Shown here: positions 7,605-17,560 of the stretch, piece by piece
How positions within the stretch are numbered: the stretch's first letter is position 1
How the letters are laid out: every line of letters begins with the position of its first letter
Assembly (NCBI RefSeq): GCF_002632485.1
Contig: NZ_NIBU01000009.1
Span: 58,826-122,825 of the forward strand
Origin: Xenorhabdus innexi
Lineage (GTDB): Bacteria; Pseudomonadota; Gammaproteobacteria; Enterobacterales; Enterobacteriaceae
DNA length: 64,000 nt
Reading direction: 5' to 3'
Translations under genes and position numbers: made by a program
The notes under the pieces: model-generated
Told to the model about the DNA's origin: nothing
Databases searched by the model: none
What the model saw: only the letters and a program-made list of their open reading frames with translations

Positions 7605-10600
7605 TGGGTAAAGGTGGTGGCAAGGGCAGTACCCCGAAACGGCTGGATGATAACCTGAAAAATAAGCAGTTTCTCAATGTCGTGGATTTGATTAGTGAAG
7701 GGCAGATTGAAGGGCCGGTCGGTGGCTTGCACGGGTTTCGCCTCAACGGCACACCGGTGGTGGATAAGCACGGTAATCCCAATATCCACGGCGTCACGGT
7801 GCAGTGGCGGGCCGGTACGCAATCGCAGGAACCCTTAAGCGATTACCCGTTTGTGGAAAGTGAAATTTCGGTTGGGGTGGAAGTGAAGAAAGACACGCCC
7901 ATTCTGCGGTCGGTCTCCAACCGCGATGTGGACAGGGTGCGGTTTACCGTGGGGGTGAGCCAGTTGATTAAGACCGATGACAAGGGCAATCAGGAAAACA
8001 GCTCGGTACAATTGTCTATCGATGTGAATGACGGCTCAGGCTGGTACAACGCCAAATTTGTGCATATCGGCCCGGCAAAAATCAGCGGCCCCTATTTGGA
8101 AGCCCACACGATTGAAGCACCAAAGAAAAAGCCGTTCCAAATTAGGGTGTCCCGCTTAACCGACGACAGCAAAAGCGACCGGCTGCGCAACGGCACAGTC
8201 TGGGCCAGTTACACTGAAATCACCGATACCCTGATGAGCTACCCCAACAGTGCCATTGCGGGGATGCGCATTGACCGTTCCCTGTTTGCCGATACCCCCA
8301 AGCGCTCCTATCACATTAAGGGCATGATTGTGCAGGTGCCGGACAATTACGATCCAGCAACCCGTGACTATAAAGGGGTCTGGACAGGGCGTTTTAAACC
8401 GGCCTACACCAATAACCCGGCGTGGATATTCTACGATTTGGTGACCCATACCCGTTATGGCATCGGCAAGCTGATGGGGGCATTTGGCTGTGACAAGTTC
8501 GCCCTGTATGCCATTGCGCAATATTGTGACCAGCTCGTGCCGGATGGATTTGGTGGCACCGAACCCCGCTTTACCTGCAATGCGTACATCGCCAATCAAC
8601 GTAAGGCACGGGATGTGCTGGATGATTTGGCCTCGGTGTTTCGGGGTATGCAGGTCTGGAACGGGCTGCAACTGACCTGCTTTCAGGACCGGCCTGCCGA
8701 TCCGGTCTGGACATTCACCAATGCCAATGTGGTCGAGGGCAAATTTAACTACAGTGCCGCCGCCAAGAAAGCCCGGCATACGGTGATTGAAGTGACGTGG
8801 GTCAACCCGGACAACGGCTGGAAAGAAGAACGGGAACTGATTCAGGATGATGCGCTGGTTGACCGGTTGGGCCTGAACGTTAAAAAGGTGACCGCGTTTG
8901 GCTGTACCAGTCGGGGGCAGGCACACCGGGTCGGTCGGTGGATCATTGAAACAGAGAAGCTCGAAACGGATTCGGTGACGTTCAGTACCGGTCGCGAAGG
9001 CATTAACTGCATTCCGGGCGATATTGTGGACATTGCCGATAACAGCTTCGCGGCTGCCCGCATCGGCGGACGGGTACTGGCGTTTTCCGGTAAAGACGTG
9101 CGTCTTGATGCGCCTGCCGACTTTGCCCAAGGGGAGTCCGGTTATTTCTCCTATATGGGCACCGCGGGCAAGTTTGTCCGGGTCGAAATTGAATCGGTCA
9201 GCGGGGATAGGGTCACCCTGAAAGATGAACCGGTGGGCTTGCGGCAGTGGGGGGTGTTCTCTATTTCCAAGCGGTCATTGGTTACGCGGTTATTCCGGGT
9301 TATCAGTATTGCTGAAGACACCAAAACGGGTCATTACAATTTCACCTGTCTTCAGCATGAGCCGCAGAAAGAAGCAACAGTGGATGAGGGTGTCGATTTT
9401 CAGGGGATGCCCGCCACACAAAACGTGATCCGCATTCCCAACATAGAACGCCTGAGTATGGCGTACATTCAGGACAGCAATCAGGTACAGGCGCGTGCAA
9501 TGTGGGCCACCACCACGGTAAACCGCACGATCACCTTTGACGTCACGGTCTATCGGGACACTAAAGTGGTTTCCCACGGCAATACCCGCGAGCTGGAATA
9601 CTATTTCAGCGGATTGGATGCTGGGGTGTATCAGGTGGGGGTGCGTGCCCGTGACGACAGTGGCATGTTGGGGGATGAAGCCCGTGTGCCGATGGTGATT
9701 GGTGCCCCGGCTGCGCCCTCGGTCATCACCATTGAACCCGGCTTTTTTGAGCTGAAAGCCCTCCCGCATATCAGCGCCCCGAAGACACTGGATACCCAGT
9801 TTGAATTCTGGTTTTCAGACCGACCCATTCCCGATATTAACGACGTGGAAGCCCAAGCCGATTTTCTGGGCATCGCGAAGTTCTGGATAAAAGGGCAGCT
9901 GAAAGCCGGTACTTCTTACTGGTTCTATGTGCGCAGCGTGAATGAATTCGGTAAATCGCACTTTGTCGAAGCTGAGGGGAAACCAGACAATAATGCCAAC
10001 GACATACTGGACATTACGGGTAAACAATTTCTCTCTTCTGAAAGTGGCAAGCGACTGGCGGAAGACCTCCGGCACCATGCAGAAAAGGTGGCGGAGATAG
10101 AAAAAGTCACTGAGGCACTGGGGGATAAGACACTTGAATTTGAATCCACCGCCAATCAGCTGGGCAACAAAACGCTCAACCTTGAGCACCAGCTGGCGGA
10201 TATCGCTGAAGGGACGTTAGAAACCACCCGGTTCACGACCGAAGTCAGTCAACGGGTGACCGAGGAATCCGCGGATCGCAAAGCGGAGATTTACCGGCTT
10301 GAGCAGGTTCAGGCTAACGACAGGGAAACGCACGCCAAATTTCAGGAACAGGTCAGTGCAGACGTGGCGGGCAATGCCGCTGCCGTGCTGGCGGTTAAAG
10401 AGGCGCAAGTGACACAGGGTGAGGTGGTCTCTCAGGCGCTGGATCAGGTGAAGGCGGCCATGAAGGAAACGGAAGAAGGGGTTCAGGACGTTGCAGGCCG
10501 CGTCACCCGTCACGCGGAAGCCATCGCCCATGTCACTGAGGCGCAGGCGACCTTCGAGCGGGCTACTACCTCACAGTTTGCATCACAAAAAAGTGACCTG

Positions 10601-12217
10601 AGCAGGATTGAGACCTCAGTCACCAATACCGAGCAGGCACTGGCAGAATCCCTCCTGCAGACCTCAGCAGAATTCAATGTCTTCAATGAACGCCAGCTGA
10701 CCGCAGAGGCCCGGATTATCAAGAATGAGCAGGCCATCGCTACCGAATCGGCAGCGCGGGCAGAGATGGGGGCGCAGATCACGGCGAAGTTTGATGAGTC
10801 AGCGGCCTCACTGGTGGAGATTAAGCAAGCACAGTCTGACACGGACAAGGCACTGGCGGAATCAACATCGCAGCTCCGGGCTGAGATACAGTCTGCCGGT
10901 GACGGGCTGCAAGGGGAAATCGACCAGCAGGCCGGTGCATTATCCGCCATCAGCAGTGCTTTCACGGAACAACAAACGGCGCTCGCGGATCTTGAGAAAA
11001 CCACCACCACGTTGCAGGAAAAACAACACAGCCAGTACGAAGCACAGCAGGCGAGTCTGGGTCGGGTCGAAAATACCCTGACGACGGTGGAGACGTCACT
11101 GGCTGAGGCTGTCGCACAGGTCTCCGCCGAGTTCAATGGGGTTAACGGACGGCAGTTGGCCTCTGAGGCCAAAATTGTCAGCACCGAGAAAGCCATCGCG
11201 ACCGAGTCGGAAGCCCGCGTGGAGATGGGGGGACAGCTCTCCGCCCGGCTTGATGGCAACGAGGCGGCGATAGTCGATGTCAGAAAGGCGCAATCCGAAA
11301 CCGATAAATCGGTCGTGGAAACGGGTAGTCAGCTCAGGGCGGCGATGAAGAAAGGGGATGACACACTGCAGGATGGCCTCAATCAACAGCGCGGTCAGCT
11401 TTCCGCTGTTAACAGTAAGGTTGACAGCCAGAATACCCTCATTGCTGATCTTGAGAAAACGTCCACTGAAATACAGGCGCGACAAAAGAGCCAGTATGAC
11501 GCCCAGCAGGCTCAGATAGCCAGGTTAAACCAGACGGTCACCACACAAGCCTCATCACAGGCGGAATCGGCGCTGCAACTGGCGGCGCAAGCCAGCACCA
11601 CCGCAGGTGAACAGCGACAAATCCGGGCGGAAATCAGCCGGGTGGATAAAGCGCGAGCCGATGATCGTCAGGCTTTTGCCCAGTCGATGGCGACCCTGAG
11701 CGCGAAGGTCGGGGAAAACGGGGCGGTACTGGAAGAGAAAGCCACCGCCGTGTTTGATATCGACGGCAACGGCTATGCCATCAAGGATATCGGGGCTGGA
11801 GTCAATTACAAAGGCCAGTTTTATCAAGCCGGAATGGTCATCGGGGCGGAGGTCAAAAACGGGCAGGTGGAAACACATTTTGGGGTACGCGCCAACCAGT
11901 TTACGGTGGTCAACCCCGCTAACGGCAAGCTGGAATCGGTTTTTATGGTGAAAGACGGGCAGGTGTTTATCAAGGAAGCCTTTCTTGGCACGGCAGTGAT
12001 CGACGGGGCTAAAATCCGCGATGCGTCGATTTCGATGGCAAAAATTGCCGATGGGTTACGCTCAGATAACTGGCCTCACGCGGGCTGGAATTTACCGAAA
12101 AATGGCGCGTTTGAGATGAAAGGCACCTCAGGCGGGGCGAGGGTCGCGCTCGATAACACCGGACTGGCGGTGTTTGATGGCAACGGCGTGTTAAGGGTTA
12201 AGGTCGGAGAAATCTAA
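7604..12217 (+). CDS. Phage host-specificity (tail tip) protein J
   Basis: At 1537 residues this is the central tail-tip protein that contacts the host receptor; lambda J is 1132 residues. The N-terminal 600 residues contain the conserved gpJ core. Fibronectin-III-like segments follow at about 620-810. After that comes a long helical region (about 830-1390) with two near-exact 153-residue units at residues 990-1142 and 1143-1295 plus a third partial unit, predicted coiled coil. The last 150 residues resemble the DUF1983-type C-terminal tip domain. The extra length relative to lambda J is largely due to the helical repeats. It is followed without a gap by the next tail gene. Confidence 0.9.
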   Translation: MGKGGGKGSTPKRLDDNLKNKQFLNVVDLISEGQIEGPVGGLHGFRLNGTPVVDKHGNPNIHGVTVQWRAGTQSQEPLSDYPFVESEISVGVEVKKDTPILRSVSNRDVDRVRFTVGVSQLIKTDDKGNQENSSVQLSIDVNDGSGWYNAKFVHIGPAKISGPYLEAHTIEAPKKKPFQIRVSRLTDDSKSDRLRNGTVWASYTEITDTLMSYPNSAIAGMRIDRSLFADTPKRSYHIKGMIVQVPDNYDPATRDYKGVWTGRFKPAYTNNPAWIFYDLVTHTRYGIGKLMGAFGCDKFALYAIAQYCDQLVPDGFGGTEPRFTCNAYIANQRKARDVLDDLASVFRGMQVWNGLQLTCFQDRPADPVWTFTNANVVEGKFNYSAAAKKARHTVIEVTWVNPDNGWKEERELIQDDALVDRLGLNVKKVTAFGCTSRGQAHRVGRWIIETEKLETDSVTFSTGREGINCIPGDIVDIADNSFAAARIGGRVLAFSGKDVRLDAPADFAQGESGYFSYMGTAGKFVRVEIESVSGDRVTLKDEPVGLRQWGVFSISKRSLVTRLFRVISIAEDTKTGHYNFTCLQHEPQKEATVDEGVDFQGMPATQNVIRIPNIERLSMAYIQDSNQVQARAMWATTTVNRTITFDVTVYRDTKVVSHGNTRELEYYFSGLDAGVYQVGVRARDDSGMLGDEARVPMVIGAPAAPSVITIEPGFFELKALPHISAPKTLDTQFEFWFSDRPIPDINDVEAQADFLGIAKFWIKGQLKAGTSYWFYVRSVNEFGKSHFVEAEGKPDNNANDILDITGKQFLSSESGKRLAEDLRHHAEKVAEIEKVTEALGDKTLEFESTANQLGNKTLNLEHQLADIAEGTLETTRFTTEVSQRVTEESADRKAEIYRLEQVQANDRETHAKFQEQVSADVAGNAAAVLAVKEAQVTQGEVVSQALDQVKAAMKETEEGVQDVAGRVTRHAEAIAHVTEAQATFERATTSQFASQKSDLSRIETSVTNTEQALAESLLQTSAEFNVFNERQLTAEARIIKNEQAIATESAARAEMGAQITAKFDESAASLVEIKQAQSDTDKALAESTSQLRAEIQSAGDGLQGEIDQQAGALSAISSAFTEQQTALADLEKTTTTLQEKQHSQYEAQQASLGRVENTLTTVETSLAEAVAQVSAEFNGVNGRQLASEAKIVSTEKAIATESEARVEMGGQLSARLDGNEAAIVDVRKAQSETDKSVVETGSQLRAAMKKGDDTLQDGLNQQRGQLSAVNSKVDSQNTLIADLEKTSTEIQARQKSQYDAQQAQIARLNQTVTTQASSQAESALQLAAQASTTAGEQRQIRAEISRVDKARADDRQAFAQSMATLSAKVGENGAVLEEKATAVFDIDGNGYAIKDIGAGVNYKGQFYQAGMVIGAEVKNGQVETHFGVRANQFTVVNPANGKLESVFMVKDGQVFIKEAFLGTAVIDGAKIRDASISMAKIADGLRSDNWPHAGWNLPKNGAFEMKGTSGGARVALDNTGLAVFDGNGVLRVKVGEI
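10571..11488 (+). repeat. Two tandem 459-bp units encoding a 153-residue gpJ repeat
   Basis: Unit 1 spans 10571-11029 and unit 2 spans 11030-11488. Each encodes exactly 153 residues, and they align without gaps, sharing blocks such as EQAIATES/EKAIATES and ALADLEKT/LIADLEKT. A third unit begins at 11489 with S-Q-Y-D-A-Q-Q-A and diverges. The units are diverged at DNA level, so the duplication is not recent. Confidence 0.85.
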
Positions 12218-13252
12218 ATGAGTGAAATAGGCCTATTAGTGCATCCCGGTGACGGGGGCAAACCGTACCGGCTGGATTCTGACCGGGCGCAGACACTGAG
12301 CCTGATAAGGACGATCACCATTGATTTACACGGGGATTACCGCAAGCAGGGCTGGCAACAATCCCGTCATATCCCGGAGGCAAAGGATTTCCATATTGTC
12401 CTGATCCCGATAAAAACAGTGATGGTGGGGCAGAACGGGAACGTATCCGCCATTGTTGATATACGCCTCACCAACATCCGTATGGAGGGGGAGTACCTGC
12501 GTTTTGAGTACAGTGACAGCCCGAACGGAAAACCCGACTGGTATGGCAACGTCACAGGCTGGTTCGATCCCTTTTTTGAACGCGAACGGACGTTCTCCAT
12601 TCAGGTTTGTGGCTACCCGAAGCCGACCAGCTCCTTTGGCATTCAACTGGCAGGCATGAACGGCATTGCAACCTTGTCTGACCGGAACCGGCTGGGTTAC
12701 TGCGTGTATCGGGGAAAAATCACCTTAGGGAAATGGGGAGAATGGCGGGTACCGGCGGCTATCCCGAACCGTGAACAGTGTCTGGTGTTTGCCCGGACAG
12801 AAACGCCGGGCGCGGCGGTCGGCATGAACCACGATAAAGTCATCAGGAACAATGACGTTCCCTGCGAGGTGTACGTGGTGATTTTCTCCAGCGGGTTCTC
12901 CCTTAAGAAACCCGATGTGGGTGTGGCGGTGTATAACGCTGCCGGAGAGATGACCTATTCCTCGTATTACACCCCGTTCTTTTTGGGCGAAATGATCCCG
13001 GTCAGAAACGGGCGTGGTTCAGCCAGCCACATTGCCCGCCCGATGGTGCAGGTCAGCCGGTTGGCGAAACTGGCCCGCAATATCCGGGGAAACAGCTGGC
13101 GCTTTGCCGATTCCGGTTTCAGCTTCGCCGGGAAGACGATTGCCGTCAATGAAGCCGGACGCATGGATTATGAATACTTTCAGGTGAATTGGTTCAGCTA
13201 CAAACCCATCAACTACGACATTTACGCGATTAATTTCGACGATTATTTCTAA
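12218..13252 (+). CDS. Phage tail protein of unknown function downstream of gpJ
   Basis: The gene encodes 344 residues and starts at the base after the gpJ stop. There is no signal peptide or membrane span. The sequence is beta-rich in character with several aromatic residues, and it opens with a segment about a laterally acting 'LDSDRAQT' motif that I associate with uncharacterised phage proteins beside gpJ (possibly DUF6453; from memory, not verified). Position between gpJ and the tail fibre suggests a tip or fibre-attachment accessory protein. No catalytic motif is visible. Confidence 0.7.
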   Translation: MSEIGLLVHPGDGGKPYRLDSDRAQTLSLIRTITIDLHGDYRKQGWQQSRHIPEAKDFHIVLIPIKTVMVGQNGNVSAIVDIRLTNIRMEGEYLRFEYSDSPNGKPDWYGNVTGWFDPFFERERTFSIQVCGYPKPTSSFGIQLAGMNGIATLSDRNRLGYCVYRGKITLGKWGEWRVPAAIPNREQCLVFARTETPGAAVGMNHDKVIRNNDVPCEVYVVIFSSGFSLKKPDVGVAVYNAAGEMTYSSYYTPFFLGEMIPVRNGRGSASHIARPMVQVSRLAKLARNIRGNSWRFADSGFSFAGKTIAVNEAGRMDYEYFQVNWFSYKPINYDIYAINFDDYF

Positions 13253-13275
13253 TTTTATCTTTTCAGGGAATTACC

Positions 13276-14694
13276 ATGATTTACACACAAGGCACAATTT
13301 CTACGGTGTCCGGCTCGGCGATGGTCCGTGGCACCGGCACCCAATTTAAAGACAACCTGAACGGCGTGGCACCGGGGCAGGTGATTCTCATCCAGTCCGG
13401 CAGCAGCAATTTACTGCATATGATTCAGGCGGTGAACTCCGATACTGAACTGGTACTGGCGGACAAGGCGACCGTGACGCTGAATAACGTCACGTACCAG
13501 ATTCAGACCACCGTGCCCAACTCCATCTCCGATGGTGTCCGGCATCTGTGTGCGATTAACAGCCATATCATCACCTTTCTGCAGAATATGGATAAATGGA
13601 TGACGCAGAACGGGGTTGTGGATTTGACGTTGCCGAATGGACAGACGGTGTCGTTGCAGTCGATTAAGGCACTACAGGCATCAATGCTGGATAAAAACCG
13701 GAACGGGGCGGATATTCCGAATAAAGCGGCGTTTACCCAAAATATCGGTGCAGTCTCCGCCAGTGGTGGGAATTATCAGGGGTATTTCAGATTTAAGCAG
13801 GTAGAAACCTTACCGAATGAGCGTAATGCGGTCATGTTGGTATCGACGAAAGGCGGGCAGCCAGAAAACGCTCAGGTCGCATTCACCAGTTATGGATGGT
13901 ATGAAAATTATGTGCATACCGGCATTATTCGTGGGGGTGGGGCGGATACTATGGGGTATGCCATTGATATTAACGCCAGACGAGTATTAACAATAGACCC
14001 GGGTACTATCACGTTGAACTCTAATAGTAATTGGGGTGGGTTAAAGGTATACAGACCCTCTGGCACGCATTGGCGAATAGAAAGTGCGCCTGATGATTCA
14101 AATGTATTATTAAATTTTATAGACAGGGACGTTAATAGCTTAAATAAATCGGTTCAGACATTACCAAAAGGCTCCGGCACTATCCTGTCGTTAGGAACGA
14201 ATTGCTGGCGTGACAGCAATGGATTTATCAAAGCGTCCTCTCCCATCCTTCAGATTCACCCTGACGGCACCTTTATCACCAATGACGAATCCGAAGGGGC
14301 TACAGTGACTAAACTAAACACCGGTCATTATCAGGTTACTGGCGTACTGGGCTATAACTCCGATAAAGCGTGGGGGGTTCACGGTGGCATCTCTTCCCCG
14401 AAGAACAACAACGGCCTTGAACTCATCTACATTGATGACAAGGTGAACAAGGACGGCAGTATCACGATTGAGACGTTCCACCGTCAGCACAGTCACTTAC
14501 CAGAACGCTTTCAGAACAAGCGTATCAAAGCCCTGATTGACGGGGAGAAGGTGTACTATCAGGACGGTGAACCGTGTGATATTCCCGAAGGTTGCCGGTT
14601 AGACGTCCGTGTCCAGATGCCGGAGAATTCAGTGTGGAATTTGAAGCAGAAGGCAGCGGCGGAGAGGGTTGGTGATGGTGAGCCGCAGGAATAA
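13276..14694 (+). CDS. Phage tail fibre protein
   Basis: This 472-residue protein has a layout typical of enterobacterial side tail fibres. The N-terminal 100 residues are a small beta domain (GTISTVSGSAMVRGTGTQF) that attaches to the tail. A middle segment carries NGADIPNKAAFTQNIG, common in fibre shafts. The C-terminal 130 residues carry a conserved tip module with the WGVHGGISSPKNNNGLELIY region, known from other phage fibres. It follows the preceding gene by 23 bases with a GGGAATTACC ribosome site. Receptor unknown. No separate fibre-assembly chaperone gene (tfa) follows on the same strand. Confidence 0.85.
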   Translation: MIYTQGTISTVSGSAMVRGTGTQFKDNLNGVAPGQVILIQSGSSNLLHMIQAVNSDTELVLADKATVTLNNVTYQIQTTVPNSISDGVRHLCAINSHIITFLQNMDKWMTQNGVVDLTLPNGQTVSLQSIKALQASMLDKNRNGADIPNKAAFTQNIGAVSASGGNYQGYFRFKQVETLPNERNAVMLVSTKGGQPENAQVAFTSYGWYENYVHTGIIRGGGADTMGYAIDINARRVLTIDPGTITLNSNSNWGGLKVYRPSGTHWRIESAPDDSNVLLNFIDRDVNSLNKSVQTLPKGSGTILSLGTNCWRDSNGFIKASSPILQIHPDGTFITNDESEGATVTKLNTGHYQVTGVLGYNSDKAWGVHGGISSPKNNNGLELIYIDDKVNKDGSITIETFHRQHSHLPERFQNKRIKALIDGEKVYYQDGEPCDIPEGCRLDVRVQMPENSVWNLKQKAAAERVGDGEPQE

Positions 14695-14703
14695 CCACCA
14701 GAA

Positions 14704-14722
14704 CAGGGGCATAACGCCCCTG
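14704..14722. repeat. Hairpin between convergent tail fibre and collar genes
   Basis: CAGGGGC at 14704-14710 pairs perfectly with GCCCCTG at 14716-14722 across ATAAC. There is no T run on either side, so it is not a classical terminator, but its place between convergent genes suits a 3'-end structure. Confidence 0.5.
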
Positions 14723-14753
14723 ATGCAAGAACCTGAGCTGCATTCACTCAGAA

Positions 14754-15293
14754 TTAAGCAGCCCTGACGATGTAGTTGAATGCGACGTTGCGAGGGCGAA
14801 CTCTGAATGTTGCTAACTTTGCAGCATTGCCTTCTGCTATTAATTTAGCAGATAGGTATGTGCCAACTGGTGTGTACACAGGCTCATCAAAGTCTTTAGC
14901 TATTATGCCTGTACCTTCTATCCCCTCTATCCCTTCTGTTTTGTATGCACTCATTGGCGGTGAGACAAATACCCCCGATTCTTTATCTAAAAATTTATAG
15001 GTATATACCGACGGTAACAGAGTTGCCTGTTGCTTAGACAGCAATTTACGTTCTGGATCAATCATCCCTTCGCTATCCCAGCCACGAATGAATTCACCAC
15101 GCAAGTCGGGTAATATCCCTTTTGGATAAGCAAGGGCAAGCTTTGGGAATCTTTTTGTATCGAATGATTCGCCATTACATATCACCCAACCTTCAGGGGG
15201 TGTTTCTGTAGGCCAAGGAATAGGAACACCAACAGGTAAGATGGTATATTCCCATAACTGTTGTGTTGATACATCAGGCTTCTTATCTTGCAT
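14754..15293 (-). CDS. Phage tail-collar domain protein on the opposite strand
   Basis: The product is 179 residues from the ATG at 15293, which has GAGGG seven bases upstream; an ATG two codons earlier (15299) is badly spaced. The first 90 residues hold the collar signature: P-I-P-W-P, PPEGWVICNGESFD, then LPDLRGEFIRGWD. The C-terminus ends with FRVRPRNVAFNYIVRAA, the classic C-terminus of such fibre-tip proteins. It is a complete short protein resembling the distal part of a tail fibre without its own shaft. It is transcribed against all other tail genes and lies last before the prophage end, so it has its own promoter or is an alternative fibre tip. Confidence 0.82.
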   Translation of the reverse strand: MQDKKPDVSTQQLWEYTILPVGVPIPWPTETPPEGWVICNGESFDTKRFPKLALAYPKGILPDLRGEFIRGWDSEGMIDPERKLLSKQQATLLPSVYTYKFLDKESGVFVSPPMSAYKTEGIEGIEGTGIIAKDFDEPVYTPVGTYLSAKLIAEGNAAKLATFRVRPRNVAFNYIVRAA

Positions 15294-15299
15294 AGTCAT

Positions 15300-15756
15300 T
15301 CCCTCATTTAATCAACAATACACATTGCTAAGTAACATGAAGGCGGTGGGATACTACTCCGCCTGTGAACATCAATAAAATGGGTTCATCAATTTTGGAG
15401 AGTACGGCTTGATTACTTTTTGATAGGTAGCATGTTTTGTTGGCAGGATGACATAAAATGACAGAGGATCAATTAACGAAATTTATTTCAATACTGATAA
15501 AAACTAATTCCTTATTTGAATTATTGCTATTGAGATATTATCGATAAAGTAACGTTACCTTTCTGATAGACTAATCAATAGACAATTTTAAGATGAAATT
15601 ATTTGAATGGTGAGATGATTGAAAGCAGGGCTACTGGCTCAAGTGAACTTCTTTTGTCGCCTGCCAAGTTGTAATTTGCAAAGACCTTTTATCAGTGTAA
15701 AATTTTCGCAAATTTATTTTCTGTACATGGTTTTGTACATAATTGGAAAAACTTCT
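15300..15756. other. Intergenic stretch holding the likely prophage right boundary
   Basis: This stretch has no convincing gene. An AGGCGG/CCGCCT inverted repeat lies at 15341-15364. A 29-codon frame at 15458-15547 has a possible ribosome site but no recognisable content. Sequence becomes AT-rich towards prfC. The phage-chromosome junction is expected here or just inside the prfC start. No direct repeat could be assigned as an attachment core because the left end is absent. Confidence 0.5.
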
Positions 15757-17346
15757 ATGCAAAACCCAATTTTTGCCAATGAGGTCGCTAAGCGAAGAAC
15801 CTTTGCAATAATTTCCCACCCTGATGCGGGTAAAACAACGATTACTGAAAAAGTATTATTATTCGGACAGGCGATCCAGAAAGCCGGAACGGTAAAAGGC
15901 CGAGGTTCCAATCAGCATGCTAAGTCAGACTGGATGGAAATGGAAAAACAACGCGGCATCTCCATTACTACCTCGGTGATGCAGTTTCCTTATGCTGATT
16001 GTCTGGTTAACCTGTTGGATACACCGGGACACGAAGACTTCTCTGAAGATACTTACCGCACTCTGACGGCGGTTGACTGTTGTCTGATGGTGATTGATGC
16101 GGCGAAAGGTGTTGAGGATCGCACCCGTAAGCTGATGGAAGTGACCCGCCTGCGTGATACGCCAATTCTGACATTCATGAATAAGCTCGACCGTGATATC
16201 CGCGACCCGATGGAGTTGATGGATGAAGTTGAAAATGAGCTGAAAATCGCCTGTAGCCCGATCACATGGCCTATCGGTTGTGGTAAGTCTTTCAAAGGGG
16301 TTTACCATCTCTATCAGGATGAGATTTATCTGTATCAATCCGGTCAGGGGCATACTATTCAGGAAGTCCGGGTTATAAAAGGATTGGATAATCCAGAACT
16401 GGATACCGTGGTCGGAGAAGAACTGGCCGGTCAGTTGCGTGAAGAACTGGAGTTGGTTAAAGGCGCGTCACATGAATTTGATCTGGATGCCTTTTTACAG
16501 GGTGAACTAACACCGGTATTCTTCGGTACTGCGTTAGGTAACTTCGGTGTCGATCATATGCTGGATGGCCTTGTGAAGTGGGCTCCGACCCCAATGCCTC
16601 GCCAGACTGATGCGCGCGAAGTGACAGCAACAGAAGAAAAATTCACTGGTTTTGTGTTCAAAATTCAGGCCAATATGGACCCGAAACACCGTGACCGTGT
16701 GGCATTTTTGCGTGTTGTCTCCGGTAAATATGAAAAAGGCATGAAACTGCGTCAGGTGCGCATCAAAAAAGATGTGGTTATCTCAGATGCCCTGACTTTT
16801 ATGGCAGGTGATCGCTCGCATGTTGAAGATGCCTATCCGGGCGATATCATCGGCTTGCATAACCACGGTACTATCCAGATTGGCGATACGTTCACTCAGG
16901 GTGAAGAGCTGAAATTTACCGGTATTCCTAACTTTGCTCCTGAACTGTTCCGCCGTATTCGTCTGCGTGATCCTCTGAAACAAAAGCAATTGCTGAAAGG
17001 GCTTGTTCAGTTGTCGGAAGAGGGGGCTGTGCAGGTATTCCGGCCATTGACCAATAATGATCTGATCGTTGGTGCGGTGGGTGTCCTTCAGTTTGATGTT
17101 GTTGTTGCCCGCCTGAAAAGTGAATATAACGTTGAAGCACTTTATGAGCCAGTCAATGTTTCTACTGCGCGCTGGGTAGAGTGTAATGATGTCAGAAAGC
17201 TGGAAGAGTTCAAACGTAAGAATGAGCAAAATCTGGCTCTTGATGGTGGTGATAACCTGAGTTACATTGCGCCAACCATGGTTAATTTAAATCTGACCAG
17301 CGAACGTTATCCCGATGTTGTTTTCCGTAAGACGCGGGAACATTGA
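15757..17346 (+). CDS. prfC: Peptide chain release factor 3
   Basis: RF3 is a translational GTPase that recycles RF1 and RF2 from the ribosome after termination. The ATG at 15757 gives 529 residues, exactly the E. coli length; the open frame extends 46 codons upstream but that part has no RF3 similarity. The G domain is intact: P-loop HPDAGKTT, switch [10 protein letters not shown] and NKLD. The rest (domain II and the C-terminal RF3 domain) follows E. coli RF3 closely. The first nine residues (MQNPIFANE) differ from the E. coli start before the shared [10 protein letters not shown] block. The prophage ends directly upstream. A weak GGAAA lies upstream of the start. Confidence 0.97.
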   Translation: MQNPIFANEVAKRRTFAIISHPDAGKTTITEKVLLFGQAIQKAGTVKGRGSNQHAKSDWMEMEKQRGISITTSVMQFPYADCLVNLLDTPGHEDFSEDTYRTLTAVDCCLMVIDAAKGVEDRTRKLMEVTRLRDTPILTFMNKLDRDIRDPMELMDEVENELKIACSPITWPIGCGKSFKGVYHLYQDEIYLYQSGQGHTIQEVRVIKGLDNPELDTVVGEELAGQLREELELVKGASHEFDLDAFLQGELTPVFFGTALGNFGVDHMLDGLVKWAPTPMPRQTDAREVTATEEKFTGFVFKIQANMDPKHRDRVAFLRVVSGKYEKGMKLRQVRIKKDVVISDALTFMAGDRSHVEDAYPGDIIGLHNHGTIQIGDTFTQGEELKFTGIPNFAPELFRRIRLRDPLKQKQLLKGLVQLSEEGAVQVFRPLTNNDLIVGAVGVLQFDVVVARLKSEYNVEALYEPVNVSTARWVECNDVRKLEEFKRKNEQNLALDGGDNLSYIAPTMVNLNLTSERYPDVVFRKTREH

Positions 17347-17376
17347 TATTTTCGGGAACGTTGATATTTTTTTATG

Positions 17377-17401
17377 GGCCAACAAATAGTTGGCCTTTTT
17401 T
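17377..17401 (+). terminator. Terminator of prfC
   Basis: GGCCAAC at 17377-17383 pairs with GTTGGCC at 17389-17395 across AAATA and is followed by a T run. Confidence 0.88.
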
Positions 17402-17560
17402 ATTTTTTGTACCATCCTTAAAATTTTTCGGATTTATTTAAAATACGATTTCTAGGTATAAGAAAATATACGTTAGTTATTGTAAAGCTCATTCCATCTT
17501 CGTAATTTGCTGATATATCATCCTTTGACATTCTGGCTTAAGTAAAAGGAAAGTAGGAGT

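Larger units (their letters stand above)
1..15600. mobile_element. Lambda-like prophage, right-hand (tail) portion
   Basis: The stretch from the window start to just before prfC encodes tail genes in the lambda order: tape measure, M, L, K, I, J, a downstream tail protein and tail fibre. Head, integrase and lysis genes are not in the window and would lie to the left. The tail genes are more GC-rich than the AT-rich cargo block at 1-1900. The right boundary is an estimate: phage coding ends at about 15300, an intergenic stretch follows, and the conserved RF3 reading frame starts at 15757. The attachment site itself could not be identified because the left end is outside the window. Confidence 0.88.

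Noticed and set aside
13200..15400. Invertible tail-fibre cassette
   Set aside because: The fibre and the opposite-strand collar protein share no matching C-terminal or N-terminal crossover sequence that I can see, and no invertase is present.
15458..15547. A 29-codon frame between the prophage and prfC
   Set aside because: It is too short to support and has no family resemblance, although a weak AGGA lies upstream.
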